A DNA stretch of 64,000 nucleotides from Nelumbo lutea (GCA_022828595.1 JAKGHH010000007.1:62298727-62362726), one strand, 5' to 3'; counted from the stretch's first letter, positions 10,770 to 23,129 are shown. The notes: generated from the letters alone by a model not told the origin. Translations and numbers: made by a program.

Positions 10770-12796
10770 ATGGCCTCATCCAGCAACGCCGGACGCGGCA
10801 CAGAGACAAACACCACCGGGGAACAGCCCCAAGTTCCCGTGGTGTGTGTTGGGCAGTTCACCATCCCCCTCTCGGTGGATGGAATCCCCAATCTGACTAC
10901 GCCACAAGCAGTGGCGCCTGTAAGCCTACCTGCTGCTGCAGACATCCCCTTCCCCCTTCCCATCGAGACTACCTTCACTGAACCAACCGCCGTCCCCCTG
11001 GCAGCCAGCCAAAATCGGTTGGACGACCTAATGCAGTGCATGCGGGCAATGCAAGCTCAGATGCAACAGTTCCAGTAACACCAGCTTCACCAGCACCAAG
11101 TGTTGAACAACCTCTCCCAATACCACAATCAACAGCAGTTCCCCCAACTGACATCGAACCAACCACTACTTCCACCTCGCCACCCTGTCCCGAAGCCAGT
11201 CAAGGCCTCTCCGCAGGATGGGCGCCTCCACCAAGGAAAGGCCTCTAGGCCCCAGAATCCCCCAAACATCCAGGCCTCGTCCCCAGGCCGGAGAGAAAGA
11301 AAAGTCATCCCCGCCTCACGGCTCGCAGGCGGATCGGGAACCTCGCCCGCGAGATCGGCACGTCGGGGCTCCAAACCGGAGTCCCCACTGGTGGAAAATC
11401 GATTCGGCGCACTGGCAGCAGCGGACTACCAGCACTCCGGGCCCATCGAGCTCGGCAACACGGAGGCCAGCAGCGCCAGCACAAGGCCCACTCAGCAGCG
11501 AAGGCACCGTCGAAGTCGACGAACCGCCACCCGCGTCCTATCCGAGCTCAGAGGCAAAGGCGAGACGAGCTCGGACGAGGTAGGAGTCGCCCCAATTCTC
11601 TCAGTTCCTTCCCCCCTCGCCTCAGAACTCCTGGCAGTCCCCTTGCCCAGAGATTTCAAGCTCCCGCCCCTAGACAAGTACGACAGCTCCTTCGACCCCA
11701 ACGACCACGTGGACGCTTTCCAGTCCCAAATGCACCTCGCCAGAGCCAGCGAATCATGCATGTGCGTGGCCTTCACCACCACCCTCAAGGGGTAGCCCGC
11801 ACTTGGTACAGGAACTTGGCCCCCGGATCGATAAAGTGTTGGGCCCAGTTCGTGCAGGTCTTCACTGCACACTTTGTCACCAGCAAACGGTGCCCCAGAG
11901 CAGAGGAAAGCATCTTCGGGGTAGTCTAGAGGGAAGGAGAACCCATACGGGGCTACATCAAGCGATTCAATGAGGCATGCTTACAGATACCGCAGTTAGA
12001 CCCCGCGATGCAGCTTGCCGCAGCAAAAAGAGGGGTGACGCACAAGGAGTTCAAATGGCACATGGTAGCCAACCAACCCGCGACCGTGGCCGAGTTCCTC
12101 AAGCTCGCAGACAAGTTTATGAGAACGGAGGAGGAAATCAACCAGCGAACCGAGGGCGGAAACGAGAAAAGAAAGAGGGACGGTGAGCCCTCTAGCTCGG
12201 CCGACCGAAGAAACCCGGCCCGGGACACAAAACCAAACCAGTCGTTCCAAGCTCCGCTGCCAGTTCGGACGGATTACACGCCCCTGAACACGAGGCGGAC
12301 CGAGATCCTAATGACGATCAAGGACGCCCCATACGTGAAATGGCCACCTTGCCTAAAGGGAAATCCGAACGAAAGAAACAAGAATTTGTATTCTAGTTTC
12401 CATAGGGACCACGGTCACAGTACCGAGCAGTGCAATAACCTCCGAGACGAGATAGAGGGGCTCATTCGTCGCGGATACTTAAGAAACTTTGTACAGCACA
12501 ACAATAATAGCAATAAAGCGGATCAGTCGGGCGAACACTTGAAGGACGCCCCCGAAACTACCAGCAGGCCTGCCGAACCGATGCAACGACAGCCCCCGGC
12601 AGAAAGACCAGTTCGGGGAACCATCCATGTAATTGTGGGAGGTTCGGTGGTAGCAGGATGCACATCAGCGGCAGCCCGGACTTCAGTTCGCGAAGCGGAA
12701 CCCTCTGAAAAGGCCGAAGACCGAGGAGCCGATCCTCTTCATAGAAGACGACGCGCGGGGAGTTCGCTACCCTCACGACGACGCACTTGTCATTAA
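10770..12796 (+). pseudogene. gag of the Tat-type element, interrupted
   Basis: Starts MASSSNAGRGTET at 10770 and is stopped at 11076. It resumes in another frame from about 11100 to 11795 (PPLDKYDSSFDPNDHVDAFQ, a typical gag entry), and after further stops (11793, 11927) continues at about 11930-12540 (GYIKRFNEACLQIPQLDP, ANQPATVAEFLKLADKF, FHRDHGHSTEQCNNLRDEIE). The HRDHGHSTEQC block is the diagnostic nucleocapsid-proximal motif of Tat gag; the usual first cysteine of the knuckle is absent (YSSFH). The protein would form the virus-like particle. Proline/serine-rich linkers fill 11100-11580. The damage means no full-length Gag can be made. Confidence 0.85.
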
Positions 12797-13458
12797 ACTC
12801 TGGATCAGCGACTTCGAGGTTAGGCGCGTGCTCGTAGATTCAGGCAGCTCGGCGGACATCCTCTTCAAGTCTGCGTTTGACCGGCTACAGCTACCAAGGA
12901 GCGAACTAAAACCTGCAAGCACTCCCCTGGTGGGCTTCGGTGGGGAGGAAGTCAGGCCCCTTGGAAAAATAACGGTGCCCGTGGAAGTCGGCACGTTGCC
13001 TTGTGCGGTCAGACTCAACCACGACTTCCTGGTAGTCGCGACCCCCTCCCCATACAATGCCATAATAGGACGGCCAATCACGCATATCCTGCGGACGGTG
13101 GTCTCCACCTACTATTTGGCCATGAAGTTCCCTACGGACTTTGGAGTGGGGGTAGTGCGGGGCGACCAGCTTGAGTCCCGCAAGTGCTACGTTGCCGCCC
13201 TAAAGGGTAAGTCCAAGCCGGCCGGCGACCTCGATCTGGAGCGGCCGACGGAGCAAGGCGAAGAACGAGCCTCGCCAACAGAAGAAACAGTCGCGATCCC
13301 GACCTCACCTACGGACCCAGCTCGCGCACTCCAGATTGGTGCTTCTGTCAAAGAACCCCTACGGACCGAACTGGTAAGTTTTTTACTCCAAAATTTAGAT
13401 ATTTTTGCATGGTCCGTGGCCGATATGCCCGGTATTGACCCTAGTCTTAAACACTGAC
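12797..13458 (+). pseudogene. Protease region of the Tat-type element
   Basis: An aspartic protease: VLVDSGSSADILF near 12830 carries the D-S-G catalytic triad, followed by LPRSELKPASTPLVGFGGEE and the flap-like NAIIGRPITHIL. A variable acidic linker follows, then the entry of RT (LVSFLLQNLDIFAWSVADMP). It stops at 13456, with the RT continuing in an overlapping frame from about 13405, which is a frameshift relative to a single polyprotein. Confidence 0.85.
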
Positions 13459-15282
13459 CCTTTAGTCAGACCCGTTAGACAGAAGAAACAGAACTTAGCC
13501 CCGGAGCGCTGGAAAGCGGTCGACGAGAAAGTCGAAAAGCTCATCGCAGCAGACTTCATAAGGGAAGTCCATTACCCGAGCTGGGTGGCCAACCCTGTGC
13601 TGGTGAAAAAGGCGAACGGCATGTGGCGCATGTGCGTCGACTACACCGACCTGATCCGAGCTTGCCCGAAAGACTGCTTCCCCCTTCCTAGGATCGACCG
13701 CCTAGCGGACGCGACCTCGGGACATGAATTGCTAAGCTTCCTGGATGCCTACTCAGGCTACAACCAAATCCGGATGGTCCAATCCAACGAGGAAAAAACC
13801 AGCTTCATAACCAAGTTCGGTCTATACTGTTACAAGGTCATGCCCTTCGGGTTAAAAAACGCCGGGGCGACCTTCCAAAGACTTGTAAATAGGCTGTTTC
13901 GGCCCCTGATCGGCACAAAGATAGAGTGCTATGTAGACGACATGGTCGTCAAAACACAGTTTTCACAAGAATTAATACAAGACTTAGATTCTGTCTTCCA
14001 AATCCTGCGTCAGTATAACATGAAATTGAACCCCAACAAATGTGTCTTTGGCGTCACCTCGAGCAAGTTCCTGGGCTACGTTGTCAATCAACGCGGCATC
14101 GAGGCCAACCCAGGCAAAATAAAAGCCATCCTAGATATGAGACCACCTCGGAAAATAAAAGAAGTCCAAAGGCTAAACGACCGTATAGCCGCTCTAAGTC
14201 GCTTCATGTCCAAGTCGGCAGACCGCTGCCTACCCTTCTTCAAAGCAATCAAAGGCAAAGGGTTCGAATGGACCCAAGATTGTCAGCTCGCGTTTGACGA
14301 GCTAAAAGGCTACCTCGCCAGTGTGCCAACCTTAGCTCGACCCGAGGAAGGCGAAGTCTTAGAACTGTACCTCTCGGCCAGCGACGAGGTGGTCAGTTCG
14401 GTACTAGTAATGGAAGCAGACCGGGTCCAATGACCCATATATTATGTTAGTAAAATCTTGCAGGGAGCAGAGACAAGGTACCCGCAGATAGAAAAGCTAG
14501 CGTATGCCCTGGTGGTAGCAGCACGGAAACTCCGCTCGTACCTCCAGGCTCACACTGTCATCGTCCTGACCGACAAACCTCTGAGACAAGTTTTACTCAA
14601 ACCCGAGGTTTCCGGCCGGCTGACGAAGTGGGCCATCGAACTCAGCGAGTACGACCTCCAGTACAAGCCAAGAACTGCCATCAAGGCCCAAGCCTTGGCA
14701 GATTTTATCGCAGAATGCACGTTTAGCCTCGAAGCCCCTGAGCCGGTCGAGCCTGAGATCCCCAGTTCGGGCGAACTCGGAGCTCCCAAGCCAAACGAGT
14801 CCGAACCCCGTGAAGTAGCAGCCAGTGTGGCATCCCTCCTGGTTAGACCAAGCGCGAACTGGGATGAGGAGCCTTGGATCCTTCACGTAGATGGCTCCTC
14901 GAACCAACAAGGCAGCGGGGCTGGAATAGTGCTACGCGGCCCGAGCGGAACAAAACTGGAATACGCACTATGCTTTGAGTTCGCGGCATCCAACAACGAG
15001 GCGGAGTACGAGAAACTAATTGCCGGGCTAAACCTAGCGCACAAGGTCGGAGCAAAGCACATGGTTATCTGCAGTGATTCCCAGCTCGTGGTCAACCAAG
15101 TTACAGGCGAGTACGAAGCACGCGAGCTCACTATGATTGCGTACCTGGCAAAAGTAAAGGAAGCTTTGCTCAACTTCCAGTCACACTTCATCAATCAAAT
15201 CCCGAGGTCAGAGAACGCTGAGGCCGACGCCCTGTCCGACTGGCTAGCACGAGCCACAACGACAGGAGAACCGTGTACGTAA
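13405..15282 (+). pseudogene. Reverse transcriptase, RNase H and archaeal-type RNase H
   Basis: RT motifs in order: PSWVANPVLVKKANGMWRMC, VDYTDLIRACPKDCFPLPRI, LLSFLDAYSGYNQI, FGLKNAGATFQRLVN and the catalytic CYVDDMVVK near 13.93 kb. The connection and RNase H follow (FEWTQDCQLAFDELKGYLAS; LTDKPLRQVLLKPEVSGRLT). A TGA at 14431 interrupts 'VQ*PIYYVSK', where R is expected. From about 14.88 kb a second RNase H of archaeal type reads ILHVDGSSNQQGSGAGIVL ... NNEAEYEKLIAGL ... SDSQLVVNQVTGEY, with D, E and D catalytic positions visible. This second domain is the defining acquisition of Tat elements. Apart from the TGA the frame is long and well kept. Confidence 0.92.
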
Positions 15283-16582
15283 AGGACTTACCTCGGCCCA
15301 GCATTCTCGGTGGGGCAGAAGAGGTCGCTCCCGTCACCGAAGCAGAGCTGAGCTGGATCGACCCACTCGCGAGCTTCCTGTTAGACGGAACCCTCCCCGC
15401 GAACCGCAACGTAGCCAAGAGGGTGCAGCGCCAGGCAGCCAAATACGTCATGATAGACGAACGGTTATGCCGACGATCCTACACGCTCCCCTATCTGCGA
15501 TGCTTGCGCCCAGCCGAAGCCGAGCTGGTACTCCACGACATCCCTGAAGGCTTGTGCGGCGGACACCTGGGGGGCAGAGCCCTCGCCCAAAAGGCACTTT
15601 GACAAGGATACTACTGGCCAACGATGAAGACAGAGGCAATCAAGCTCGTCAGAAAATGCGACAAGTGTCAGAAGCATGCCAGCATCCACCATCAGCCCGC
15701 GCCGACCTCAAATACCTCACCAGCCCATGGCCCTTCACCCAATGGGGGATCGACCTCCTGGGGCCATTCCCACCAGCGACAGGCGGGAGAAAATTCCTAG
15801 TGGTGGCTGTAGATTATTTCACAAAGTGGATAGAAGCTGAACCCCTGGCAATAGTTACAGCCTGAAACATACAAAACTTCTTTTGGAAGAACATTGTATG
15901 TCGCTTCGGGCTACCTCGGGTACTGATCTCCGACAATGGCAAACAGTTTGAAGATATCAAGTTCCAAGAATGGTGCCGAAGTATGGGAATTAGTCAGAAC
16001 TTCACGTCGGTCGCACACCCACAGGCAAATGGCCAAACAGAAGTAATGAACAGAGCCATCCTCCGTGGACTGAAAGCGCGATTGGACCGAGCCAAAGGTT
16101 TGTGGGCAGACGAACTACCAAGTGTTCTATGGGCACACCGAACCACGGAAAAAACCGCCACAGGTGAGACCCCCTTTAACCTCACCTACGGCACAGAAGC
16201 AGTGATCCCGACGGAAATCGAAGTGCCTACGTTGCGACCAGAAGCGTACGACGAACAAACAAACGAGGGCGAGTTACGCACCAACCTCGACCTACTGGAC
16301 GAAGTGAGAGACCTCGCGCACATCCGAACTGCGGCCTACCAGCAAAAGGTAGCTCGGTATTATAACGCGCGAGTAAAAAAGAGGAACTTCCGCGTCGGCG
16401 ACCTGGTTCTCCGTAAGGTCATGGTGCCTGAACCCGACGTAGGGAAACTTGGACCAAACTGGGAAGGACCCTACAGAGTAAAGAAAGCACTCGGTGGGGG
16501 AGCATACGAGCTCGGAACCCTAGAAGGAAAACAAGTACCCCGAGCATGGAACGTTGTCAACTTAAGAAGGTACTACCTATAG
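15273..16582 (+). pseudogene. Integrase of the Tat-type element
   Basis: HHCC zinc-binding region (GGHLGGRALAQKAL, then CDKCQKH), catalytic core (WGIDLLGPFPPATGGRKFLV; VLISDNGKQF; HPQANGQTEVMNRAILRGLK, giving D, D and E), and a C-terminal region ending LGPNWEGPYRVKKALGGGAY ... PRAWNVVNLRRYYL. Premature TGAs lie at 15600 (inside the zinc region, where R is usual) and at 15863 in the core. The last 600 bases (15983-16582) are open. It would insert the cDNA; with these stops it is not functional as read. Confidence 0.9.
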
Positions 16583-16782
16583 GCCACCAAGGCAAGTACC
16601 TCGAAGCCATTTCATGTCAGAAAACGAACTGAAGGACCGAAATGGTCAGTTCGGCAAAAAATATAGCTCGAAGACAGGACCAGTACATGAACAGAAAGCC
16701 ATTTCATTCAGAATAGATATGTACATTCAAAGAAAAAAAAGTGTACATTTCATTTCACAAGCCAGGGGCTACTTCATCGTTA

Positions 16783-18677
16783 TCAGAAAGCCACTTCGAC
16801 AACACCCGAAGGACCTGCCTCCCCCTCGGAGTCCGGTTCGGCATCCGCAGCATTAGCCATTTCTTGAGTAATGCGCGAAGTGGATATGGCGCTAGTGTCA
16901 AGCTCGGGGTACGTATTCCGGATCATCCACCGGCTTAGCTTGAAACCCCTCCTGTAGGAGTCTACCATCAGATCATCGAAATCCGGCGAAGCAATGTAAT
17001 CGCTGACAACTTTCTTCTTCGCGTCTTCGATGCCTTGAGAGAAGATCTGATTCCTCTCCCTGATATCCTCCTGAAGATACTCGACCTGGTGCTCCAGGTC
17101 CAACTTTATTTCCGCCATACGCTTCACCACCACTCCCATGGCCTCGACATCCCTCTGAGACCTCGCCTGCCTAGACCGCGCGAGGCGAGCAGCAGCCTCA
17201 GCAGCACGAGCATTCTCTCCTCAGCAGCACGAGCATTCTCCTCGGCAGTTCGAGCAGCCTCCTCGGCAGCTCGCGCCTGCCTCGAGCATCTCTCCACCTG
17301 GTTCGCCAAGGCGTGAATGGAAGAGTTCAGCTATCAAAAGAAAACGGATCAATGGAACGAATAAAAGAATAAAAGCCGAACTCTAAAGAAGGGAGCACTT
17401 ACCACCATGGCATGAGTAACAGCACGGCAGGGCACTTGGTGCAGAGGGAGCTCGGTCCACGCCGCAACTTCCTCGGGAAACATCGCCTCCTTACTCTGTT
17501 GAAGAGCATGAATAGGCGACAGCACGCTCCTGAAGTCCCCCGGGACCTCCGAGCCCGACGGCCCAGCTCGCGTATGGGCAGACTCGGAGTAGGCGGGAGC
17601 CCCCGTGTGTGTGGTTTCGGCATAAGGAGCCCCACCGGCTCTTGCATAGGAGGAACCATCTCGGGCTCCTTTGCCGAATAGTCCGGCACCTCAGGCTCCG
17701 CCCCTGGGATGGCTCGGCGCGAGCTCGCTTAGCCACCCATTTTCTCCTCTTCATGCCTGGAACAAGTGCCCACCTCGGGTCCCTCGAAAGTCCATCGTAC
17801 CTGTGAAAAGGAGTTCGGCATCAGTAAGACACGTAAAAGAAGAGCAAGATAGGATCACTAGGGAAAGAACCTACCCGAACTCAGGCTCGCAGCAATAAGC
17901 TTGGCCTCCGTCAGATACCATTGACAATCCAGCCCATGCCGCGCCCATTGCCAGAGGCCCTTCGCCGTCTCCTTATCAAGTGTGATGCCGGAATCGGGAG
18001 CGGCCATCCCCAACCGGTCTGAAACGGCCACCCCAGCCCACTTCGCACCCCGAAATAGTCCCGCTTCCACGCCGAGACCTTATTAGGGAGTCCGTGTAAG
18101 AGCTTGAAGCCCGGGCGAGGGGACAGGTAGTATGCCCGCCTACGCCCAGGAAGGGGACCGCTTGCTTTTTCAGCATTAAAATGGAAGAGAAAATCTCCAG
18201 ATCCAGAGGAAAGTTCTCGTCGCAAAATTAAAGAGATCGTCCCTACTAAGTTCCTAATAGAGTTCGGGTGAAGCTGGCCGACCGTCACACCGAAGTGGTT
18301 TAGGACCTTGACAAGGAGAGGGTGAAAGGGCAGTCGCAGCCCCGCGGCGAGCTGTTCCCGGAAAATCACGATCTCATCAGGACCGTGTTCCCAAGGGAAG
18401 CTGCCGTAGGGATGAAGTAACCGTGCTCCCCGGGCAAGTCGTAGTAGTCTACGAGGGTTTGAAGTTCCTCAGGCGTCATAGTCGAAGGGCCGGACTGATC
18501 TACAACCCGGCCACGACGGGAGGTGGACGCCGACCTACCCGAAGCACCTCAGGCTTAGGCCCGACCCCTTCCTCAGGACCTACATCAGGCTCACTTGAAC
18601 TACCGGGGGACGCAAACTGGTTCGTAGAACCTACATCGGACCCGCTTTAACAGTCTGAACCCTCCAAACTAGACATC
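16783..18677 (-). pseudogene. Antisense multi-exon gene carried by the Tat-type element
   Basis: On the strand opposite gag-pol, between integrase and the 3' LTR. Readable from right to left: MSSLEGSD at 18677, a Ser/Pro-rich N-terminus, MTPEELQTLVDYYDLPGEHG (18479 down), IVIFREQLAAGLRLPFHPLL, HFGVTVGQLHPNSIRNLVGT, WAGVAVSDRLGMAAPDSGIT, GLDCQWYLTEAKLIAASLSS, then an Ala/Glu-rich coiled-coil-like part (AARTAEENARAAEERM; LDLEHQVEYLQEDIRERNQI) and an acidic end. Intron-like gaps and a few one-base frameshifts separate the blocks. Antisense genes at this place are known in Grande and related Tat elements (gene 23-like). The biochemical role is unknown. The FHPLL-HFG-QLHPNS block is a recurring plant transposon protein signature. 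At least one frameshift (near 18390) and one early stop argue that this copy is dead. Confidence 0.75.
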
Positions 18678-18832
18678 GGGAAACGGAACGGGATTCCAAA
18701 AGCACTCACCCGGGAAGAAGACTGCAGCAGACCACGAAAGCTTGAACAAGCAAGGAACCTAGGACGCGAGCTGAATCTTAGGCGCGAGCTCAAGATGTAC
18801 AACAGTAGCAAGGACGGGGCCCCCCCCGTGCG

Positions 18833-18841
18833 CTATTTATA
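18833..18841 (-). promoter_or_regulatory. TATA box for the antisense gene
   Basis: TATAAATAG on the minus strand, about 155 bases upstream of the antisense start at 18677, in a GC-rich context. Spacing and match fit a genuine plant core promoter separate from the LTR promoter. Confidence 0.55.
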
Positions 18842-19177
18842 TCCACAACGTCCGGAAAGCGACGGCCCAGATCGAAGCAATCCAACAGCCCACAGCCGCG
18901 CTAAACCGCACGTCTTCCAACAGCCCACTGACAGAGCATTGCGAACGTCCTGTCAGAGGATGGGTGTCAGCATGCACCTTCTCGAAACTGACGGGGTGTC
19001 GGCGCACGTCTCCTCGCAATAAAAGCGTCCGCAGCGCAACTCCCGAACAACTGCCGTCACGACTCCCAAACGCGCGCCCTTTTTTGAAAATAAAATTAGA
19101 GCATGCGCGCTCAGCACGGACCAAAACCCTCCTGCTACCTTGCAAACTCCCCGCGCCAAGACGAGACCCTTGTCGCA

Positions 19178-19193
19178 GGGAGTGGGGGGCAAT
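19178..19193 (+). promoter_or_regulatory. Polypurine tract of the Tat-type element
   Basis: GGGAGTGGGGGGCAAT lies directly before the 3' LTR start TGATGA at 19194. This is the standard plus-strand primer for reverse transcription. Confidence 0.85.
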
Positions 19194-20241
19194 TGATGAA
19201 GGGAAATTTGGCCCGACCTCGCAGTTACCCAACACATGGCAGAAACAAGCAACTCGGGACAGCTAGAGCACCTGAAGCAAGCACCAAAAGCAAAGTCCAA
19301 GCTCGTTACTGAGCCCGAGCTCCAGACCGCCCCTACTAGGAGACCGAGCTCCCCACCAAGGGCCCGAGCTCCCTGCCAGGAGCCCGAGCTCCCTACCAAG
19401 AGTCCAAGCTCCCTACTGGGAGTCCGAGCTCCCTGTTAAGAGCCCGAGCTCCCTACTAGGAGTCTGAGCTCGCTGAAGAACCCGAGCTCCCTACCGAGTC
19501 CGAGCTCCCTACTGGGAGTCCGAGCTCCCTGAAAAGAGCCCGAGCTCCCTGCCAAGAGCCCGAGCTCCCTACCAAGAGTCCGAGCTCCCTATTAAGAACT
19601 CGGAGCTCCCTACGGAGAACCCGAGTTCCCTGCAAGGAGCACGAACTGGTACTGGGCCCCAAGCCTCACAAAGCTGACCTGAGCTGGCCCAGGCAGCTCG
19701 GGATGCTCCAAACCGAACTCGAGACACCTCGCTCGCCACTCCAACACTTCGCTTCCAAAACACCAGGCTGACCAAACGTACCCGACACCAAGGACGTCCG
19801 TATTCAAGGGCAATGCACCTGACTGATTTGGGATCTGACGCCTGACAGCCGCACTTTCAAATGGCTTCCTGCCACCGCCACCTGCAACCGTCGTCACCAG
19901 CCGCAGAGACGGCTCCGACAAAAGGAACAGTGGTGGTTCTGTCCGGCCAGAGGAAATGACATCCAAACTGGCAGGAGTTCAGAAGTAATCATGCCCGATC
20001 TGACGGAAGCCTGGAAGTGAGTGCGCGAGGTGGTTATAAAGGTTCCTACCCACTAGGAACGAGGTATGCTAACTTTGCACTATCTGGTTTATCTTGCCTT
20101 TGAAGTATTCTAACTTGAGCTTCGGAGCCTTTACGCCGGGTTCTCCCCGGAGCTTCTCTTCTCCTTCCATTTCAGGTCCCTGTTACTCAGTTCAGAGGCA
20201 AGATCATTGACAGCTAAGACCGGCCAGATTGTGCTTCATCA
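19194..20241 (+). repeat. 3' LTR of the Tat-type element
   Basis: 1048 bp, TGATGAAGGG to CTTCATCA, with its own GAGCTCCCT array (about 19315-19630) and TATA box (TATAAAGG, 20035-20042). It differs from the 5' LTR by scattered substitutions and by the array, so the insertion is not brand new. Confidence 0.9.
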
Positions 20242-20259
20242 CTAACAATGGGCAAAAAT

Positions 20260-22350
20260 GGAACAACAAACGAGTCCAACTCGTAAGGAATCTGCGATGA
20301 GGTAAATTACAACAGTTAGTATAAGTGGATCTCAAGTAAATAAAAAGCAAATGCGCATATACCTCCCTACTCGTACCCTTGGATGGGGCTTCCGGTACAT
20401 CTGTACCCGGTGGAACTTTGTAGGATTCCACGCACTTCGCAGCAAAGAAAATGGAACATGAGTCAAATATAGAATAGAAAGGTTAATCGTCACAACAATG
20501 AAACAATAGGAGCAGAAGGGATAAGTTCCTTACCAAATCCTCTTCTTCTGGCCCCCTCTTCTATGGTTGCGGAGCCATTTTCTTCACACGTCCACCTGGG
20601 AACCGGGCGTAGGTTACCTTACGTGGAGGGACAACAATAGTCGATTGCGCTTTCAAAGTGCGCTTTCCCCATGGGTGTTCGAGCAGAGAGTTCTTGCCTG
20701 GCCTTAGTCTAGCATTCTTAGGCTTACAATGAAGCCATGTCCGAGCCGTTGGCTCTGGTACAACTAGTAGCTGAACTAGGTGAAACACTCTTGCTGACCT
20801 CAACTTCTTTGCTGCAGGAGGACGGCTACCCTCCCCCTCCTTTATTGGGCGCTTTCCCTCATGCTTCGTCCTCACTTTCTTTGGCAAGTGCGCTGGAGGA
20901 GCAATTAGACTGTCACCCCGGTTCGCAGAATGACCTTCACGGGGGCCAAGACATGGCAAAGGTAGGGGTTCACCCTTCTCAGCTCCTAAAATCCCCCCGA
21001 ATAGCACGCAGAGGTAGGAAAAGTGCAAAGACTTACAACTCTATACCCTTGCAAATCCTGCGATAGGGGACCCGAAAAACGTCGTCCCCCATAGACCTCA
21101 GAAATTGGGCACCCATGTCATCGTAACCAAATTGGCCAAGCACCTGGTCTGGTCGATAAACACTTAATTGATCCCCTCCTGCGCAATCAAGGTACACAAT
21201 GACACTAGGCCAAGTTATTAGCCGCACCATGCCCACGATAGGACTCATGACCTCCATAACGCATTGGTGGTCACCGTCTTCGAGGATGGGAAAGCTGATG
21301 TAGAACGGCATTGCATGGTCAACGGCCTCCATACGAACCCCTAAAGGCTTCATATCGATCTCACTCATCTTGAACTGCTTATGTTTGCTGGCCTTGAGCC
21401 AACGCTTCCCCCTGCACACCTCAAACACTTTCTCCTCAAACCCATCCCCTTCCATGGTGGCAACATCGATGCGGATTGGGGATAGGGGACGGGGTGTGAC
21501 GTTGAGGTCAAAGCATTCACATAGGAACATCCACAGGAATGGCATGCAAATGTAGTTGATGGGCCTCTTACAGCTTGGGTCCATTATTTTGTGGACGGTG
21601 TGTTCCATCTGCTCTTAAAGATAGCCCAAAAACATTGAGGCTAGAGGCTGTTGGTGGCCACTGGCAGTGAGAACGGCAATGGGGACCAAGACAGTGCTTA
21701 GGCCATAATCGAGAAGCCCCTGGGAACAGGAATCGGGAGGCAACATATAGAGTGATAGCGGCATGGTGTCACTGGGTATTTGCAACCCATGCCATTACAT
21801 CCCTCCTATCATGAGACTCGAACCAGTACTCCAGCCATTGCTCAAATGAATTGGTCTACATGAGCCTTATATGCGGCAATCTCACCAACGAGCTTATCGC
21901 AGAGCTCCCTCAAATATGTAGGAATGGACTCGATGTGCTAGACATGTTAAGCAGACACGGAGCCCCCTATGGGCAATGCTAGTAAGGCAGCACATCCTCG
22001 ACAGTGACTGTTAATTCCCAAACGCATCTACGAAGGTGTGGGTAAGACAACACTATGTTCCAGAAGAGGCTTGACATACTTAACCCCTTCCTACTCTAGA
22101 GGTCCGTACAACATTCCACGAACTTGAGAAGACCAAAATCTTGCAACATTCAACAATACATGGGGTTTTCTAGGATGTACTCTGTCCACGCAGTATAGCT
22201 ATTAGGGGACTTTGAATTGTCAATCTGAGGCTCCTGACATTTATATGACACCAACTGATCTGGCCGGTCACAGATGCACATCAACTCCATGCCAACGATG
22301 ACATTGAAGAGTCCTCCTTTGCCCCTAGACACAGGCATTGGGGCCAAAAG
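20260..22350 (-). pseudogene. Plant mobile domain (PMD, aminotransferase-like) gene remnant
   Basis: Right to left: MAPMPVSRGKGGLF (22347), LQDFGLLKFVECC, WELTVTVEDVLP ... LALPIGGSV (the PMD 'TLEDV..L.GLP' motif, with stops), then an intact 192-residue stretch at 21608-21033 containing KRPINYICMPFLWMFLC and YRPDQVLGQFGYDDMG (the PMD RQFGY-type motif). It continues through a probable intron (donor GTATAG near 21055, acceptor ttttag near 21012) into a basic tail (20561-21010), and a last exon near 20380-20440 (VESYKVPPGTDVPEAPSKGT). PMD proteins include MAIN/MAIL1 in Arabidopsis and copies inside gypsy and Mutator elements. Stops near 21.6-22.1 kb mark it as broken. It lies antisense to the PPT and LTR at 23.1-24.0 kb, paralleling the antisense gene of the inner element. 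Confidence 0.65.
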
Positions 22351-23129
22351 CCCTTTTATAAACAGTTCTTACGTGTCGGGAATGACAATTGGCGCCGAGG
22401 AAGATGGACAGGCACGAGTACGAAACCCCAACCGATGCTTGATGATTAAGTAATCCAAATAACTTAACAAATATGCCCTTCAAAAGGCGGGACTAAAATT
22501 CGGATATGGCATCCATTCCACACGCGCGAATAGACTGCATTCATTATGGGATGACAATTATGAAATTGCTAATGATACCCGCCACATCACTATCACTGAA
22601 TACCTTCTTCGACTTCCATCAGTCACCAAATAGGATATGCCATTGAACCAACCTACATCAACAATTGACACCGTGCATCCACAAAAAGCATCCCCCTGAC
22701 ACATAAGAGGCTTACCACCAACACTGGTAGAACAACATCAATGTCTTTTGCTAATTCCCTTCCTATCATTGGTTAGGGGGCTGAAACTCACATATCTAAT
22801 GCAGAATTGCCCAATGATAGAAATGAAATCATCAAAAGACAGGGGAGCTAGACCACAAAAGAGGTGAAACCTAATCTAAGAACAAACACTTAACTCTTGC
22901 CAAAAGCCACTAACATGCAAAGACACTAGATCACTTGAGTAACCGGTTGCCAACCTTTTAATAGAAAAGGGGGCTAACAAAAACTCAAATCAACTTTCCC
23001 CCAAGCACACAAAATCAAAAAATAGAGCAGATTCCTAGACCCAATGCACAAGTATCCATTGACCCATGGCATAACTTCAAAGAACATGTGAAGGCAATAT
23101 GCTTATCGATAAAATTCCATTACCGATAA
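22351..23129. other. Spacer between the PMD remnant and the polypurine tract
   Basis: No open frame with a recognisable motif. By analogy with the inner element it is the 3' untranslated internal region of the retrotransposon whose LTR starts at 23143. A G-run (gaaaagggggctaac, about 22965) resembles a second PPT-like site. Confidence 0.4.

Larger units (their letters stand above)
9602..20241 (+). mobile_element. Tat-type Ty3/gypsy LTR retrotransposon, near-complete but inactivated
   Basis: Direct LTRs at 9602-10683 and 19194-20241, both TGATGA...TCATCA, with a PBS after the first and a polypurine tract before the second. Order on +: gag, protease, reverse transcriptase, RNase H, a second (archaeal-type) RNase H, integrase. 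Then about 2.6 kb hold an antisense gene. The dual RNase H is the signature of the plant Tat lineage. Each coding block carries stops or frameshifts, so it cannot make its own proteins. The 5-bp flanks (ggaag left, ctaac right) do not match, so there is no target-site duplication and the two sides come from different surroundings. Confidence 0.92.
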
